64,000 nt of DNA from Camellia lanceoleosa (GCA_025200525.1 CM045762.1:28617600-28681599), one strand, 5' to 3'. Positions 36,185 through 48,597 are shown, numbered from the stretch's first letter. Notes: generated by a model from the letters alone, not told the origin. Translations and numbers: made by a program.

Positions 36185-36935
36185 ACGTGTGTCAATTTCC
36201 GACCACACTGCCAATCAAGTACTCAGCTGGAGAACACTGGCAGAATAGATTAAACCTGAATGACCTGTCACAAGAAAAAGAGATTTCAGCGGTGGTTCGT
36301 CCACCCGGGGGTACTCCTACGATCAAGTCAGTTATCTCTCAAATATAGCAAAAGTGCTTAACTCAGGCCTCGTTTGGGAACAGGCTAATTTAGTAACTTT
36401 TTGGCTATTTGGCTAAAATATGAGCTAAAAAAAACTAGTATGTTTGGGATGACTTTTTAACTTTTTACGAAAAGATGTGCAAAAAGTAGAGAGAAAAGAG
36501 AATCTTTGACTTTTTGGTATGGGTTGTTGACTTTTTGACTAATTTAGTAACTTTTTGGCTAAAAGGGAAGGTTCCCAAACGAAGCCTCACTATTCAGAAT
36601 ATTAAAAAGTATACCTTAAACCCATGAGCGTGCCTCTCTTTTATAGCCAACATAAACCTAGTCCCAATAGAAACCTAGCTTCAATAGATTTAAGATTATT
36701 GCTAATCTTGGACTCCCAGTAGGATTGGGATAAACTCTCTAAGAGTCTTATCTTTACCTAAACTGAAGTCATCTCTCATTCTAGAACTCTTGTCCCTTAT
36801 CTACTTATCCCGGATTCCGGTATCTTTGCAGATAACCTCGGTCTAGCCGAGATGATCTTGGCGTCTTAACCAGGACACATGGCACCTTGGTGACATTTCG
36901 GCCACGTGTTGTCATTAAAAAATTATGTCCCCACG
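36185..36935 (-). repeat. 5' LTR of the gypsy-like element, with a MITE inside
   Basis: It aligns with the other LTR but is longer by the MITE at 36366-36586 and its duplicated TCA. Without these 224 bases it is 527 long, matching the 532 of its partner. Its first base pair has changed from TG to CG on the minus strand. Confidence 0.83.
36366..36586. mobile_element. Tourist-like MITE inserted in an LTR, TSD TCA
   Basis: It starts GGCCTCGTTTGGGAACA and ends TTCCCAAACGAAGCC, flanked by TCA. The partner LTR shows the empty site aactcactattc, which proves both the insertion and the 3 bp duplication. Confidence 0.92.
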
Positions 36936-36941
36936 GAAATT

Positions 36942-37852
36942 ATAATTGGTTTTTCTGTAGTTAATTTGATAATTGTGAAAAAAAAAAAGTTAAATGAGTA
37001 TAATTTGAATATAATATTTTATTTTATTGACTATTTTAATTTATTTTGTCTTTATTGATTATTTTATCTCATATTCAACTTCCCAAATAAGGTTAATGTT
37101 AGAGAGAGAACAAAAAATTAGATAGACCTATTTAAAACTTTGAAATTTATAATTTTGATATAATTATATTAATCTCACATTTGAAGACTTATCCCACATC
37201 ATGAGGACAAAATCTATTGTATTTTAGGGCACAACATTCCTGATGTTAGATAGTTTATTGTAAGATTCATTAAGTATATCATCTATGAAAAATTTAAATT
37301 GATCAAACATCTGTAATCATGATTAGGTTCTAATTATTTAATATTTTCAAAATTTTGTTAATTTTTTATTTTATTACTATTTTATTATTTTGTTAGTTGT
37401 TTATTTAGGTGGTGTTTGGTTTTCCTTTTAGGCTAAATAAGTACAAAAGGACAAAAAAAACATCAAAAAAATCACAAAATAACCAAAAAGATAATAAATA
37501 AATAAATAAATAAATTGCTTTAGACCTCTAAATTGTGAGCTTTAGAAAAGCTCTAATATGTGGGTCCCAACATGTGATTTGATGTTTTGACTTTTGTTTT
37601 GTTTTGTTTTGTTTTTTTTAGGTTTGTCAAGTCACTAGTGCTCTTATTAGAGCTCTATTATTAGAGCTTTTAATCACCACTGAAAAAAAAAATATACCAT
37701 TCCAAAATCAAAAAGTCAAAAAAATCAAATAAAAATACCTAATAATTAAAAAAATCTAAGACTAAGTATATAATCCATCTTTTATTTTTTTTTTTGTAAA
37801 AAGACAAAAAGTACACTTATTTAGATCATCTCAAACAACTCCTAAAAAAGTC

Positions 37853-37884
<32 letters not shown>

Positions 37885-39440
37885 ATTCACTACCATCAAG
37901 GTGAGTCGGCATCATTAACAGGCTGGGAACAAAGCACGTGTAAATGAGCCTCGCGGATGACTTCAAATGCAATGCATTATTACTGAAACAAACAATAAAT
38001 AATTTTTTTTATAAAAGCAACGTTTCATGAAATAGAAAGAGCATTTGATGAAAAAAGGCAGATCATTAGCCACTACCTTTCCACTGTATCATCCGTACAC
38101 TCTTGACAATTACTTGCCCTGACCATTACTCCAATAATGACACCAAATAATAAATAAATAAAATTAAAATTTTATTTATAAATCTCAAGAAATAATGGTC
38201 CGTTTAATCTTAAAATTTTTTTTTAGACCAATTATTATTATTGATTTTGAAAAGTTAAATTTAATATATAATTTAAAAGTTGAATTTACGATTATGTTTT
38301 TATTTCTATTATTATTATTATTTATTTATTTTGTGTGTGCTAGAAATGTAAAATGCACAATCTATAATAATTAAATTTTGAATGAATTTTTATATAAGAA
38401 TCTTTTCTATTTGGAATGACTTGAAATGTGTGATTATTCAAACATTTCAAAATTAATACAAAAATAACTTAAAATATAAGATTTTTTAAACATTTTAAAT
38501 GAAGATTCTTCAAACATTTGAAAAGGAGTACAAAAACTCCTTACTAAGTTTTGGACAAATGAGTAATTTTAAACTATAATACTCCAATGTAACACATAAA
38601 AAAAACTCCTTACTGTTCTTTTTCTAAACGTAACATTCCAATGTAAACACTCAAAAAAAAAAAAAAAGTGTGATTTTTTAAATCATTCCAAAAGGAGTAT
38701 AAAAATCCCTTATTAAGTTTTGGACAAATGTATAATTTTAAATTATGAGTTTTAAAAGCACACTAAGAAATTTTTTAGTATATTTTTATGTGTTACATTG
38801 GAGTGTGTTACATTTGGAAAAAAGACACTAAGCAATTTTTGTGTGTATTACATTATAGTGTTTACATTTGAAAAAAATACAATAAAAAGTTCTTGTAGAA
38901 TGTTACGTTGTTACGTTTAGAAAAAGTACACTAAGAAGGTTTTAGTGTATTATATTAGAGTGTTGTGCTATTAGAATGTTACATTCTTGTTCATAACGTG
39001 AAATTTGCTCTAGAAGTAGGAAAATTCCAAACCTCTATAATACAAATTGCACAAATATGTAATTTCACATTTGGAGAAATCTACTTTTATCTTTCAAAAA
39101 TTAAACTCAAACATGTAAGTGACTACCTTTTTATGTAATTTTCAATTTAATGAAATTTTTTAATTCATAAGAAGAAATAAAGAATTAAACAATTTTCAAT
39201 ATCACATTTTGAAATTTATTGATATTTCACTCTAAAATGTTATGTCATGTACATATGCCCAATTTTGATGGACAACTCTACTCATGCAAAAAATTTGTTC
39301 ACAATAGAAAATTGTTATTAAGATTTAATTGGTGGTTTAAAATTTTGAAAATATTTGAGTGCAACGATGATCACCCGATGATAAAATACTACATAGAACG
39401 GTGAACCCAGCAATAGAGATCTACCAACCTTTCCAATTTA
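36942..39440. other. AT-rich intergenic DNA with repeat remnants
   Basis: The part 37210-37340 resembles the 3225 family. The part 38560-39000 is a cluster of imperfect direct and inverted repeats around tgttacattggagtgt and actccaatgtaacac. A poly-A run lies at about 37856-37877. No gene is visible. Confidence 0.5.
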
Positions 39441-39449
39441 ACTTACAAC

Positions 39450-40135
39450 AATGATTTAGACCTTCTCAAACTTCTACCCGCATCACCCCCCACACACATA
39501 ACAAGTGATGATTGAAGAAAAAGAAAAAAGAGTGACCAATCAAAAAAAAAAAGGGGGGTCGAAGGGGTGGTGGAAAGGGGATCCCAATCTTTATTATTTA
39601 ATTTATGAGCCCTGTTGGGAACCCCAGTGGGGGTGACCCCCAGCACCCCCACCTCCATGTGAGGGGTTGTGAGGGCAAGGTAAAAAAAAATTTCATCCAA
39701 TTAAAAATCAGTGGGGGTGGTGGGAGTCACCCCCACTAGGGGTTCAAAGTATTTTCCTTAATTTATTTATTTAAAAAACAAAATTGGAAAAAAATCATGC
39801 TGGGGACCCCAGTGGGGTTGACCCTCAGCGCCAGATGGCCCCTGTAAGAGCAAGGCTTGAAAAAAAAAAATTCCTAGCCAAATGGCCCCCCTGTAAGAAC
39901 AAGGCTTGAAAAAAAAAAAATTTCCAACCAATGAAAAACAGTGGAGGTGCTGGGGGTTACCCCACTGGGGGCCTGAGTCATTTTCAATTGGACAAAGATC
40001 CGGACCCCTTCTGAGGTCACCCCCACAACCCCTACAAACCTCTGATTGGCCAACTTTTTTTTCTTCTTCTTCAATCACCAACCCCAACGTGTGTGTGCGC
40101 GGGTGGTAGGAGTAGAGGCTTGAGGGGTCTCAATC
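39450..40135. repeat. GC-rich foldback repeat
   Basis: The left end (gatttagaccttctcaaac, then tgatgattgaagaaaaag) and right end (cttcttcttcaatcaccaac, then gaggggtctcaatcac) are inverted copies. Inside, blocks with gaaccccagtgggggtgacc and caaggcttgaaaaaaaaaa are repeated, in direct and inverted order. A related single arm lies at 57430-57600. Short frames in it are low-complexity. Confidence 0.6.
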
Positions 40136-41800
40136 ACAGCCCAACAAAATTACATTGATCAGATTGACTTGATTTTGTTCCATAAATAATTATTCGTGAA
40201 AGACATTACCAAATGGCTAGTTCAAATATTCAAAACGGTACTTATAATGGAACCCAAAATCCCTACGAATTCTCTCAAATTAGTATCTGAACTTAAAAAG
40301 AAACCCAACCTATACTCTTATTCCAATTGTTGGCAGGTTGCAAAAAAATGCGGTAGAAAATGATGTCCATAGTTGAAATGGGAATTGGTAGAGACTGCTT
40401 AGAGTCGATTTTTTAGTAATTTTTTTGACATTTTTGTTTCTTTGACATTTTTTATAATCTTAAAAAACTAATATATCTGAAAAATTGAGTGGCTAATAGT
40501 AGTACCACTGATTAATCAAAATCCTTGACATTCTTAGCCTATGTTTAGCATAAATAGTTTGGATTAAAAATAGTCACAAAAAGATAAAATAGACTAAAAA
40601 GTCAATGAGACAATGTCACATTCAAATCATAATCATTTTATTTTTTCTCCCAAAAAAATAAAAAATTAAAAAACTTATTCCTAACAAGACTTTTTAATAG
40701 CAAACTAAAATAATTAAAAAGTGAAATTAGAAACTAATGGCTTGTAAATAAATTTTACTTAAAAATTTTTGTTGTAGAATCAATTGAACAAATCTAATTG
40801 ATCATATTGTATACTTTCAACAGAGAAATTATAAAATAAAATAAATCATTAGCAATATAAAAAATAATAATAATATTTTATTTTTCTCATTGTAAAAGTC
40901 CTTATTGTCCTTTCTTGTATTGTTGTTATTATTTACAAATAGATTATTATTTAAATATATTATCAAGGGAATGTAATTTTTTATTATTATAAATATTCTC
41001 CAACTAGTGAAAAATAAAAATAAATTATTTTATTGTTGGGAGGCCATCTTTCAAATATTGCGAATTTACAATTACGTACGAGTTGTAGAAAAACAATGTA
41101 GCATTATTGTTTATTTTTTCACAATAACACAATACAAATCACAATGTCATCATAAACATTTGGTATACTAAGGGGTGTTCGAGAATTAATACTTTTATTT
41201 ATCGTAAAAAAAATATATGTATAAAAATGTTGTATTTTTAATTTTTTTTTTTGACCAAAATTCATAACTTCCAAATAAAGCTTAAATCAATAAAATAATA
41301 GTGATAATTTGATACTTTATTAAAATATCTAAACAAACTCTTTCATTTATTCTTTAATCATTAATCAATTTTTTATTTACACATTATTAAATTTAAAGAA
41401 TAAATATGAAACAAAATGAATTCAAATATCATTTCGCATAAAATAATAACTAAAATGGTATGCATTAAAACTCCATAACAATATTGAATTTTTTAAAACT
41501 ATTTTTAATTTAAAAACCATATATATATTACTAAGAAAGGTTTCTTTGTAAACAACATCCACCTAGTGGAAAATATGAAAGTAGAAGCAAGCTATAATAT
41601 ATTAAACAACAAAACCAATACAAAGGTTGTTCAAATGACATAAAAACAATGACATAACCACCCTAAACATACTAGTTAAAAACCAGGACTTCGTACCTTA
41701 TAAAACTCCATACAATCACAAACTCAACATCTTAATAAACATATCCATAGACAAATAGATAGGGATAGAGATATAGATAGATCATCATAAACCCTAAAAC
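40136..41800. other. AT-rich DNA and 3' flank of the NAC gene
   Basis: The end next to 41801 should include the NAC 3' UTR. The part 40535-40735 is an inverted-orientation copy of the MITE family at 49845. No other gene is visible. Confidence 0.5.
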
Positions 41801-44467
41801 TTAGTAACTCCACATGCAATCAAGCTCAGTGGCACCGAATGCCACCCTACCACCACCACCACCCTCCACCTTCGGATTCTCTGGAGGCGGCCAGCTCCCA
41901 ACAGAGCTACAACCACCCATATCGCTGCCATTGTGTATTGGCGGCGGCGCCACCGGAGAGAAGAAAAACGGCAGCTGAAGATTCTCTTGCAATGACCTCA
42001 AGTTAGGAAAACCCTGGAGGCCGCCAATGTTTCTCGAGAAACGGGCGGCGGAGGGGTCCACCACCGTGTTGAGTGGCGGAGGCGGAGGGAGGTCGAAGGG
42101 TACCTGGGGATTAAAGTTGGTGGCGGCAATGGCGGTGGAGAAACAGGGCACGTGCTCTTTGGTGGCGGCGTTAGAGTCGTAGGAACAGCTCTGGCGGTCT
42201 GTCACGGCGGCGTAAGGGGAGGAAGAGGAATCGAGGAGTGGTGGGAGGGAGGAGGAGGAGGTGGGAGAGCTGACTTCTGGGTACAGGTTGATGCCGGTGT
42301 TGAGACGTGATTTTTTGCCGCCACCACCGGCCCCGGCAGAGCCGCCGCCGGAGCCACTCTTTTGGAACACCCGGGATATCACCCACTCGTCCTAAGATCA
42401 AGGAATATGAAAGTTAACAATCACAACTCTAATGCATGCTTTTGTTTGCGTAAAACGACCAAAGTAAATCAAATCATGGAAAGCTAATAAATTTTTCAGC
42501 TGAAAAAATTAAACATAACTGTCGTATAAATATGGATATCGAACTTGTAAATGTATTAATTATTGTATTAATAATAATTATAACACCATATTTTATTATT
42601 ATAAAAATTACAAATATTAAAAATTTCTTAAATTATGTAACATTACCAAATGATATACTAATTACTAAGGTTAGATTTAACATCTCAAAAAAAATCAAAA
42701 AATTATTATTTTATTTAATTCACATCATTTTATTTAAATTACATTACTTTCTATCCCATTATTTTAATCCGAATCCTTTATTCATAAAAAATAAAAAATA
42801 TATATTTTTTTAAAACATCTCAAACAATCGTAACAGTTATTTGAGAAGGAATACATCAGTATATTTTTTATTTTTTTATAAAAACAAAACGTAAAATATA
42901 AGTTGAGTTTAAAATGATAGGATAGAAAAAATGCATGACATAAATGAGGGGATGCTAATCTAAATTGAATAATGCTAAGCACATGCCAAAAAAACCCACT
43001 TAGTTTTTGCATTAAATGCGTTTCACAATGAAAGAGGTGGAATAAATGACTCAACATAAATGCTAAAGACGACCATTGGGGGGAATGTGACGAGGACAAT
43101 ACAAACGTTTTAAGAAATACAACCGAATTGTTTTAAAAAAGAAATTGCAAATTCATTTTAAATGGAGATTTAAACATTTAGGTGTATTAGAAAAATTTTG
43201 AATAAACTTACTTGGTGCATTTTTTTATTACAAAAAGTTTCAGATAGAATTAGATAATACATCTCTTATCTTTTACAACAAATCTACCACGATATATAAA
43301 ATAAATTTAAAAAATTTTAATTTACAAAATAATATTTAATCTCATTTTTTATATTTACAAGTATTTTCATGCAGCATTTATATAAGTGAATGGTTAAAAG
43401 TGAGTAATTAGAGTAAAAATTAAACTTATTTAACAGCATTACTCGTAACAATAATTCATATCTTTGTCATATCACTATGGCTATATTTGTGTATTTTTTA
43501 AGATTTCAAGATTTTGAATAAAAAATGTTATTTTTAATTAAAATTACAATTTTATAACGAAAGTTATGAATCATTGAAAGTTATGAAATGTTGTGTATAG
43601 CTAAAGTTACATATTTTATGTAGAATATATAGCTAAAGTTATATTTTATGAACAAAAAGTGCATACCATATGAGCCCAAAAAGCGTTTCCCCTTTTATTA
43701 TCATATTATCCAAATTATCATATTCAATAGTATTAAATTTCAAATGATTCGAATTACTCCATAGCGTTCGTTACCGGGTCAAAAACACCTAGCTGTTGAC
43801 ACAACAGGGAACACCTAGAGAGAGAGAGAGAGTGATCATCAAACCTTGGAGCTTCGGGAGAGGTAATGGTAAGCAAATTTGCCTTCAAGACGGTACTCAT
43901 GCATGACCCAGTTACTCTTCTCTCCCTTGGGAGCTCTCCCCCTGTAAAAAACTAGGGTTTTCTTCATCCCCACAAGACAACCACTCTTCGAACTGTAAAT
44001 CTCTCTGTCCTTCCCTGTCGCCTTCCAGTACCCAGCTTCTGTGGCTCTATTCGTCCTCAACCCAGTTGGGTACTTCCTGTCCCTCAAGCTAAAGAAGTAC
44101 CACTCTTTCTCCCCCATCTTCGCTTTCTCTGTCGTCAAGTCCACACACATCAAAGAAACATCGGATTAGAAACACAATGTCATCGGGGTTGCGAGATTGA
44201 AATGGGTTGTGATCAATATTGGCAAAAATGAAATGGGTAGTGATCAAAATATTCAAAAATGAAACGGGTTTTGAAAATTTTCTTACCAGGAAGCTCCCAT
44301 GGCTCGCATTTGTTGAGATCGACTTCAGTGATGGCTCTGCCTGTGAAATTACAGTCCAAGACTTTCTTCAGAAGGTAGTAAGTGATGAGTTCTTCATCAG
44401 TTGGGTGGAATCGAAACCCAGGAGGCAAGTTTGAATCAGAGTTGTCAAAATGGTGGTAAGTTTCCAT
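41801..44467 (-). CDS. NAM/CUC2-like: NAM/CUC2-type NAC transcription factor, three exons, miR164 target
   Basis: This gene encodes a nuclear NAC transcription factor of the NO APICAL MERISTEM/CUC2 group, which sets organ boundaries and keeps the shoot meristem separate from cotyledons. Exons on the minus strand are 44287-44467, 43845-44128 and 41801-42391; borders are GGTAAG, CGACAG, AAGGTTTG and CTTAG. They join to 351 residues. NAC subdomain A is [20 protein letters not shown] (from residue 14). Subdomain C has [18 protein letters not shown] and WKATGK (95-100), and E ends [12 protein letters not shown] (156-167). The [14 protein letters not shown] and [15 protein letters not shown] motifs favour NAM/CUC2 over NAC1 or NAC100 types. 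The C-terminal half is Ser/Pro/Gly-rich, as expected for an activation region, and ends ELDCMWSY. A glycine-rich linker, [13 protein letters not shown], follows the DNA-binding domain. Intron positions after ELP and SSK match those known in this clade. The reading frame is intact. Orthology to CUC2 rather than CUC1 is inferred. Confidence 0.93.
42136..42156 (-). promoter_or_regulatory. miR164 target site in exon 3 of the NAC gene
   Basis: Read on the plus strand, these 21 bases equal the mature miR164 sequence except at positions 8 and 21. Position 8 would be a G:U wobble in the mRNA duplex and position 21 a terminal mismatch. The seed and positions 9-20 pair fully, including the cleavage site opposite positions 10-11. 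The site encodes EHVPCFS (residues 234-240), where CUC1, CUC2 and NAM are known to be cut by miR164. Confidence 0.93.
42392..43844 (-). other. Intron 2 of the NAC gene
   Basis: This 1,453 nt AT-rich intron lies between the NAC domain exon and the C-terminal exon. A GA repeat sits just inside the donor side (about 43818-43831). Otherwise it shows no gene or clear transposon ends. Confidence 0.85.
44129..44286 (-). other. Intron 1 of the NAC gene
   Basis: This 158 nt intron splits the codon after ELP. Donor GTAAGA and acceptor GACGACAG are both canonical. The position is conserved in the NAC family. Confidence 0.9.
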
Positions 44468-45000
44468 TGAAAAATAATAATAACAATAATAAAAGAAACA
44501 AACAGTGAGTAGAGTATCTCAAATCTGATAGTGTATTTTCAAGTTTAATTCACCACCATAGCTCTGTGTTATGGGTAATAAGAGAAGAGAGAGTTGTTGG
44601 GCATTTTATATGGGGATTTGATGAATCAAGTGGCAGAGAAAGGCGAAATTATAATAATAATTCTGGGTTTCTGCTCTGTCTTCTTCTCTGATCTCTCTCT
44701 GCAACTCTGCTGCAGCCCTTATCATATCCATGTGGCTAGAGAGAGAGAGAGAGAAAGTGGGTGATGTGTGTCTTCTTCTTCTTCTCTCTTCTCTCGCTCT
44801 GTGAGTAGTTCTGTTTTGAGTATGCGTGCGTGCGTGAGGAAGTGTGCAGGTATTCCTCTGTCAGTGAAGAAATGCAGGGAAGGGAACAGAAAGTAGTTTT
44901 ATGAGAGATGTCTCTCTCTCTCTTTCTTTATCTTTCTTTCTCAGAGGGGGAGAAGAGAGAGAGGAGAGTGGGGGAGAGAGATTTTTAACCATGGATCGAT
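44468..45000 (-). promoter_or_regulatory. 5' leader and proximal promoter of the NAC gene
   Basis: A TATA-like TATAAAAT lies on the minus strand at 44610-44603, about 140 bases before the start codon, which predicts a leader of roughly 100 bases. Further upstream are GA/CT-rich runs (about 44740-44757 and 44911-44945), candidate sites for plant GAGA-binding factors. The TATA assignment is by position only; the transcription start is inferred. Confidence 0.45.
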
Positions 45001-45958
45001 AAAGCTGATACATATCTCATCTGTCAGCACAGTACAAGATTAAATTATCAGATGGACAGAGACAAGGTGAATCCATGACATCTCTCTAATTTTTTTTTTC
45101 TTTTCTTTTCTTCTTCTTCACTTTCCTACATTTTCTCCCTCTTGAATTATGCCACTCATCACTTTCTCTCCCAATGTTTCTCTCTCTAATAAGTATTCGT
45201 TTGAAAAGAATATTTTTCAATTAATTTTTTTTGATTTTTTTTACTATAAGATCTTGAAAATATATTATTTTAATATTTTTTAAATTTTTTTATAAGAAGA
45301 CAATATCAAAAAGGAAATGATTTGAAAATTGCTCCCTCTTTAATTTTTTGGAAAGAATTTGTTGACTTTTTTAGTTTTTTTTTATTTTTTTTATAAAAAT
45401 AAAAATAATAATAATTATAACTTAAATATAATATTTTATCTTATTATTTTATTTTATTTTTTATATTTTTTAGTCCCAACTAATTTTCTAGACGGAAACA
45501 GGTCTTGTTTAATAATTTGAAGTTTTAGTTAAAAATTCAAAAAGTCTTATAAATTATCTCACTCTCTCTATTTTTTTTGTATATTTTATAATAAAAAATT
45601 TTAAAAATTATTAAAATAATAATTTCTCAAATACTTTTTTGATTCACTGCTTATCACCTGGTTCTTTGGTTTTGTTTCTTGATCTCATCTTTCTGTTATG
45701 AAGCACATACAAAGATTATGATAGTTCCAAATAATAATAATGATACCAGACATGTATGGTGTAATTTTTTACTAATTGAAAATTATAATCAAGAGCAAAA
45801 TTTAAGAACTGTTTGGCAGCTTCCAAAAAAAGTTAGATTTTTGTCATAAAAATTTTAAAAAAAATTATTGATTGTTTAGGAAAGAGATTTATTTAGTAAG
45901 TTTTTACAAATTAAAAATACCTATCAAAAAATAGAGAGAATAATTCGGTAAGTTTTTA
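45001..45958. other. AT-rich DNA upstream of the NAC gene
   Basis: No gene or clear element is seen. This may include distal NAC promoter sequence. Confidence 0.5.
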
Positions 45959-46183
45959 GGCCTCGTTTGGGAACATGTTAATTTAGTAATTTTTTGACTA
46001 TTTGACTAAAATATGAGCTAAAAAAAACTAGTATGTTTAAGATAACTTTTTAACTTTTTACGAAAAGATGTACAAAAAGTAAAGAGAAAAGAGAATCTTT
46101 AACTTTTGGTATGGATTGTTGGCTTTTTTACTATAGTAACTTTTTGATTTTTTTGTTAAAAGGGAAGGTTTCCAAACTAGGCC
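45959..46183. mobile_element. Tourist-like MITE (family GGCCTCGTTTGG), fourth copy
   Basis: It starts GGCCTCGTTTGGGAACATG and ends TTTCCAAACTAGGCC. The interior matches the copy at 36366. Unlike its relatives, no 3 bp duplication is present; instead gtaagttttt lies on both sides (45948-45957 and 46185-46194). Confidence 0.75.
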
Positions 46184-48597
46184 CGTAAGTTTTTTTTCAA
46201 TTATTTTTTTTAATTAATTTTTTTTCAATTATAATGTGTGTGATCCCATTGTCATAAATAAAAATAAATAAATATAAATATTTTAGGTCTGAACAAACAC
46301 ATTTTTTCGTTTGTGTTTTTAAAATTTTTTAAACATTTTGTTCAAACCAAATGCGTTTGTAATTTATGTTTTTCTAAAAATAATAAAAAAAACAATTTAT
46401 AAAATTTTTGTAAGCATAAACCAAAAAAGTAAACATTACCAAACGCTACCTTATTATTCGTGTTTTTTGTTTTTTAGTAAATTTTTAGATATACCTTACG
46501 TAGATGTATCTAAATAGTAAAATATTTGTGAAAAAATATTTTAAAAAATTAATAAATGAACAAAAATATGAAAAAGGTATTGAATTTTCGTATTTTGGGT
46601 ATTTAGTAAATTTTTTAAATATTTTTTTTCACAAATATTATATTTTTTAAATATATTTATGTTAGGTTTCTAAAATTTTTTAAAAATTGCTTAAAATATT
46701 TTTAAAAAAAATTATTGAAAACAAAAAATATATATATGAAAAATAAAAAAATAAAATTTTCTGAAGAGTGTTTTCTAAAAACTAAAACCAAACAAATTGA
46801 TTAATTTTTGAGCATTGTTATTCAAAGCTATTTAAGAATCTTGCTAATTTAACCCTCAAATATTAAAGGGACTTACATGTAAGTCTTAATAAGTGAATTT
46901 ATTATCCAATAAATCTTATGATAATGATATTTTTTTTATCAAACGCTATTACAAAATATCACTAATTGTTAATTTTCAACCATGGTTTGAAAATTTTGTC
47001 ACAAAAAATGTCATTAATTATAAATTTTAGTGATAGTTTTAAAAAAATCCAAAAAAATCGAAAAATATTAACTTTCAATGACAGTTTGAAATTTTTGTTA
47101 TAGAAAAAATCACTAAATATAAATTTTAGTGACAATTTTTTTAAAAATTGTGACAAAAAAAGTCACTAATTATCAATTTTTAACAACATATGCAAAAAAC
47201 GTCACATAAAATTATTTTTAGTGATGATTTTAGCAAAACTTAAAGCTTGGTTTGGGATGTTTTTAAAAAGTGCACTTTTTGACTTATTGGCTTATATGGG
47301 TTGAGTATGGTTTGGGTTTGATGTGATGTGTTAGAGAGGTGATGTAATTTAAATAAGATGATGTGACTTAAATAGGATAGTAACTTTTTGACTTTTTGTA
47401 TTATTTAAGTTATGTCAAACTTGACCTTATTTTCAAGACACCTTTCACACTTTACTTTTTTTTACCTTACTTTTTTACCTTTTTTGTAAGTTGCACATGG
47501 TGCACTTTTGTGTTTTTTTTTTTTATTTCATTTATACCTTCCACTTACACTTACACCTTACACTTACACCTTTTGTGTTAGTGGCACATGGTGTGCAACC
47601 CACTTACACCTTTTGTGGGTTGCACACCTAAGAAAACTCCTATTTTCAATTAGAGTTTATGAATTAATTCCAAAAAGTACACTTTTTTGCATAAATGCAT
47701 TTATTTAGGTCACATCAATTAACATTTTTTCTCTACTTTTTCACAAATTTTTTTATAAAAATTTAAAAAATACACTTATTTAAAATATTTCAAACCAATT
47801 AAAACTAAAAAAGTCAACAGTCATATTGAGGAAGTTTCTTATAATTTATCTGAGCTGTTTATAGTTTTTTATTTTAGGAATTAACGCTAAATTCGGTGTA
47901 GTTTCTCCATATAATATATTAAGCAAATATAATTTAAAATAAACTAAAAATATATATTTTCAAAAGTTGGCTAAAGAATACTTTTGGCTTCTAATTTTAG
48001 ATTACAAACTCTCGATCTATAATAAACTATACTAAACAGTATTTTCAGAATATTCTAGACACAGATAAGGTCACATTAGAGCATTTCTAAAGTTTACTCA
48101 AGTTTTTTATCAAATTTGATCTGACGCTCTTAGGGTGGGTTTGAGAAGTGGGTTGACTTTTTGATTTTTTTATTTTTTTGGCTATTTTAGCCTGGATTTA
48201 AAAGCTTGGTTTGGGAAGGGTTTTTTTACTTTTTAACTTTTTTGAATTTTTTTGTAAGAGAATAGTGTAATGATTATGAATTGGATGTGATGTTTTATTT
48301 TTTTATCAAATTTGATTTTGTCTTTTAGAACTATTTTACTCGTACATATCAAATCCCAATAGTTATTGTCATTCACAAATTGTAATCTACACTATTATTA
48401 AGGGTTATTTTTAAAAGATATTTATAATCAGTATTTTAGTTAAAAATTAATTATAATTTGATTATAATTAATTTTTTATGAAAGAAAAAAGTGAGTTATA
48501 ATTTGGGAAGTGAATTATAACTCATTTCTCAAAAGACCCCTAAGTGAGGTCTGAGTTGTTATAGTAAAACCTTACTTACCTCATTCTGATGGTATTG
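46184..48597. other. AT-rich DNA with repeat remnants
   Basis: The part 46310-46800 is a reverse copy of the 4575/53850 repeat family. At 46960-47230 a unit with gtcactaattat and attttagtgacaa recurs about four times. At 47530-47630 cacttacaccttttgtg and ggcacatggtg are tandemly repeated. No gene is visible. Confidence 0.5.

Larger units (their letters stand above)
34891..36935 (-). mobile_element. Short gypsy-like LTR retrotransposon, non-autonomous
   Basis: Two direct LTRs lie at 34891-35422 and 36185-36935. The whole element is flanked by GAAATT on both sides (34885-34890 and 36936-36941). On the minus strand, just inside the 36185 LTR, comes TTTGGCGCCGTCTGTGGGAA, the typical start of the internal region in plant gypsy elements. 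The internal region is only about 760 bases and holds a broken gag-like leader and tandem repeats, with no protease, reverse transcriptase or integrase. It must rely on an autonomous partner. Confidence 0.85.

Noticed and set aside
39767..40109. Frames of 66-106 codons in both directions.
   Set aside because: They arise from the GC-rich foldback repeat; the same blocks are translated repeatedly.
44219..44434. A plus-strand frame opposite NAC exon 1.
   Set aside because: It is the antisense shadow of the NAC domain exon.
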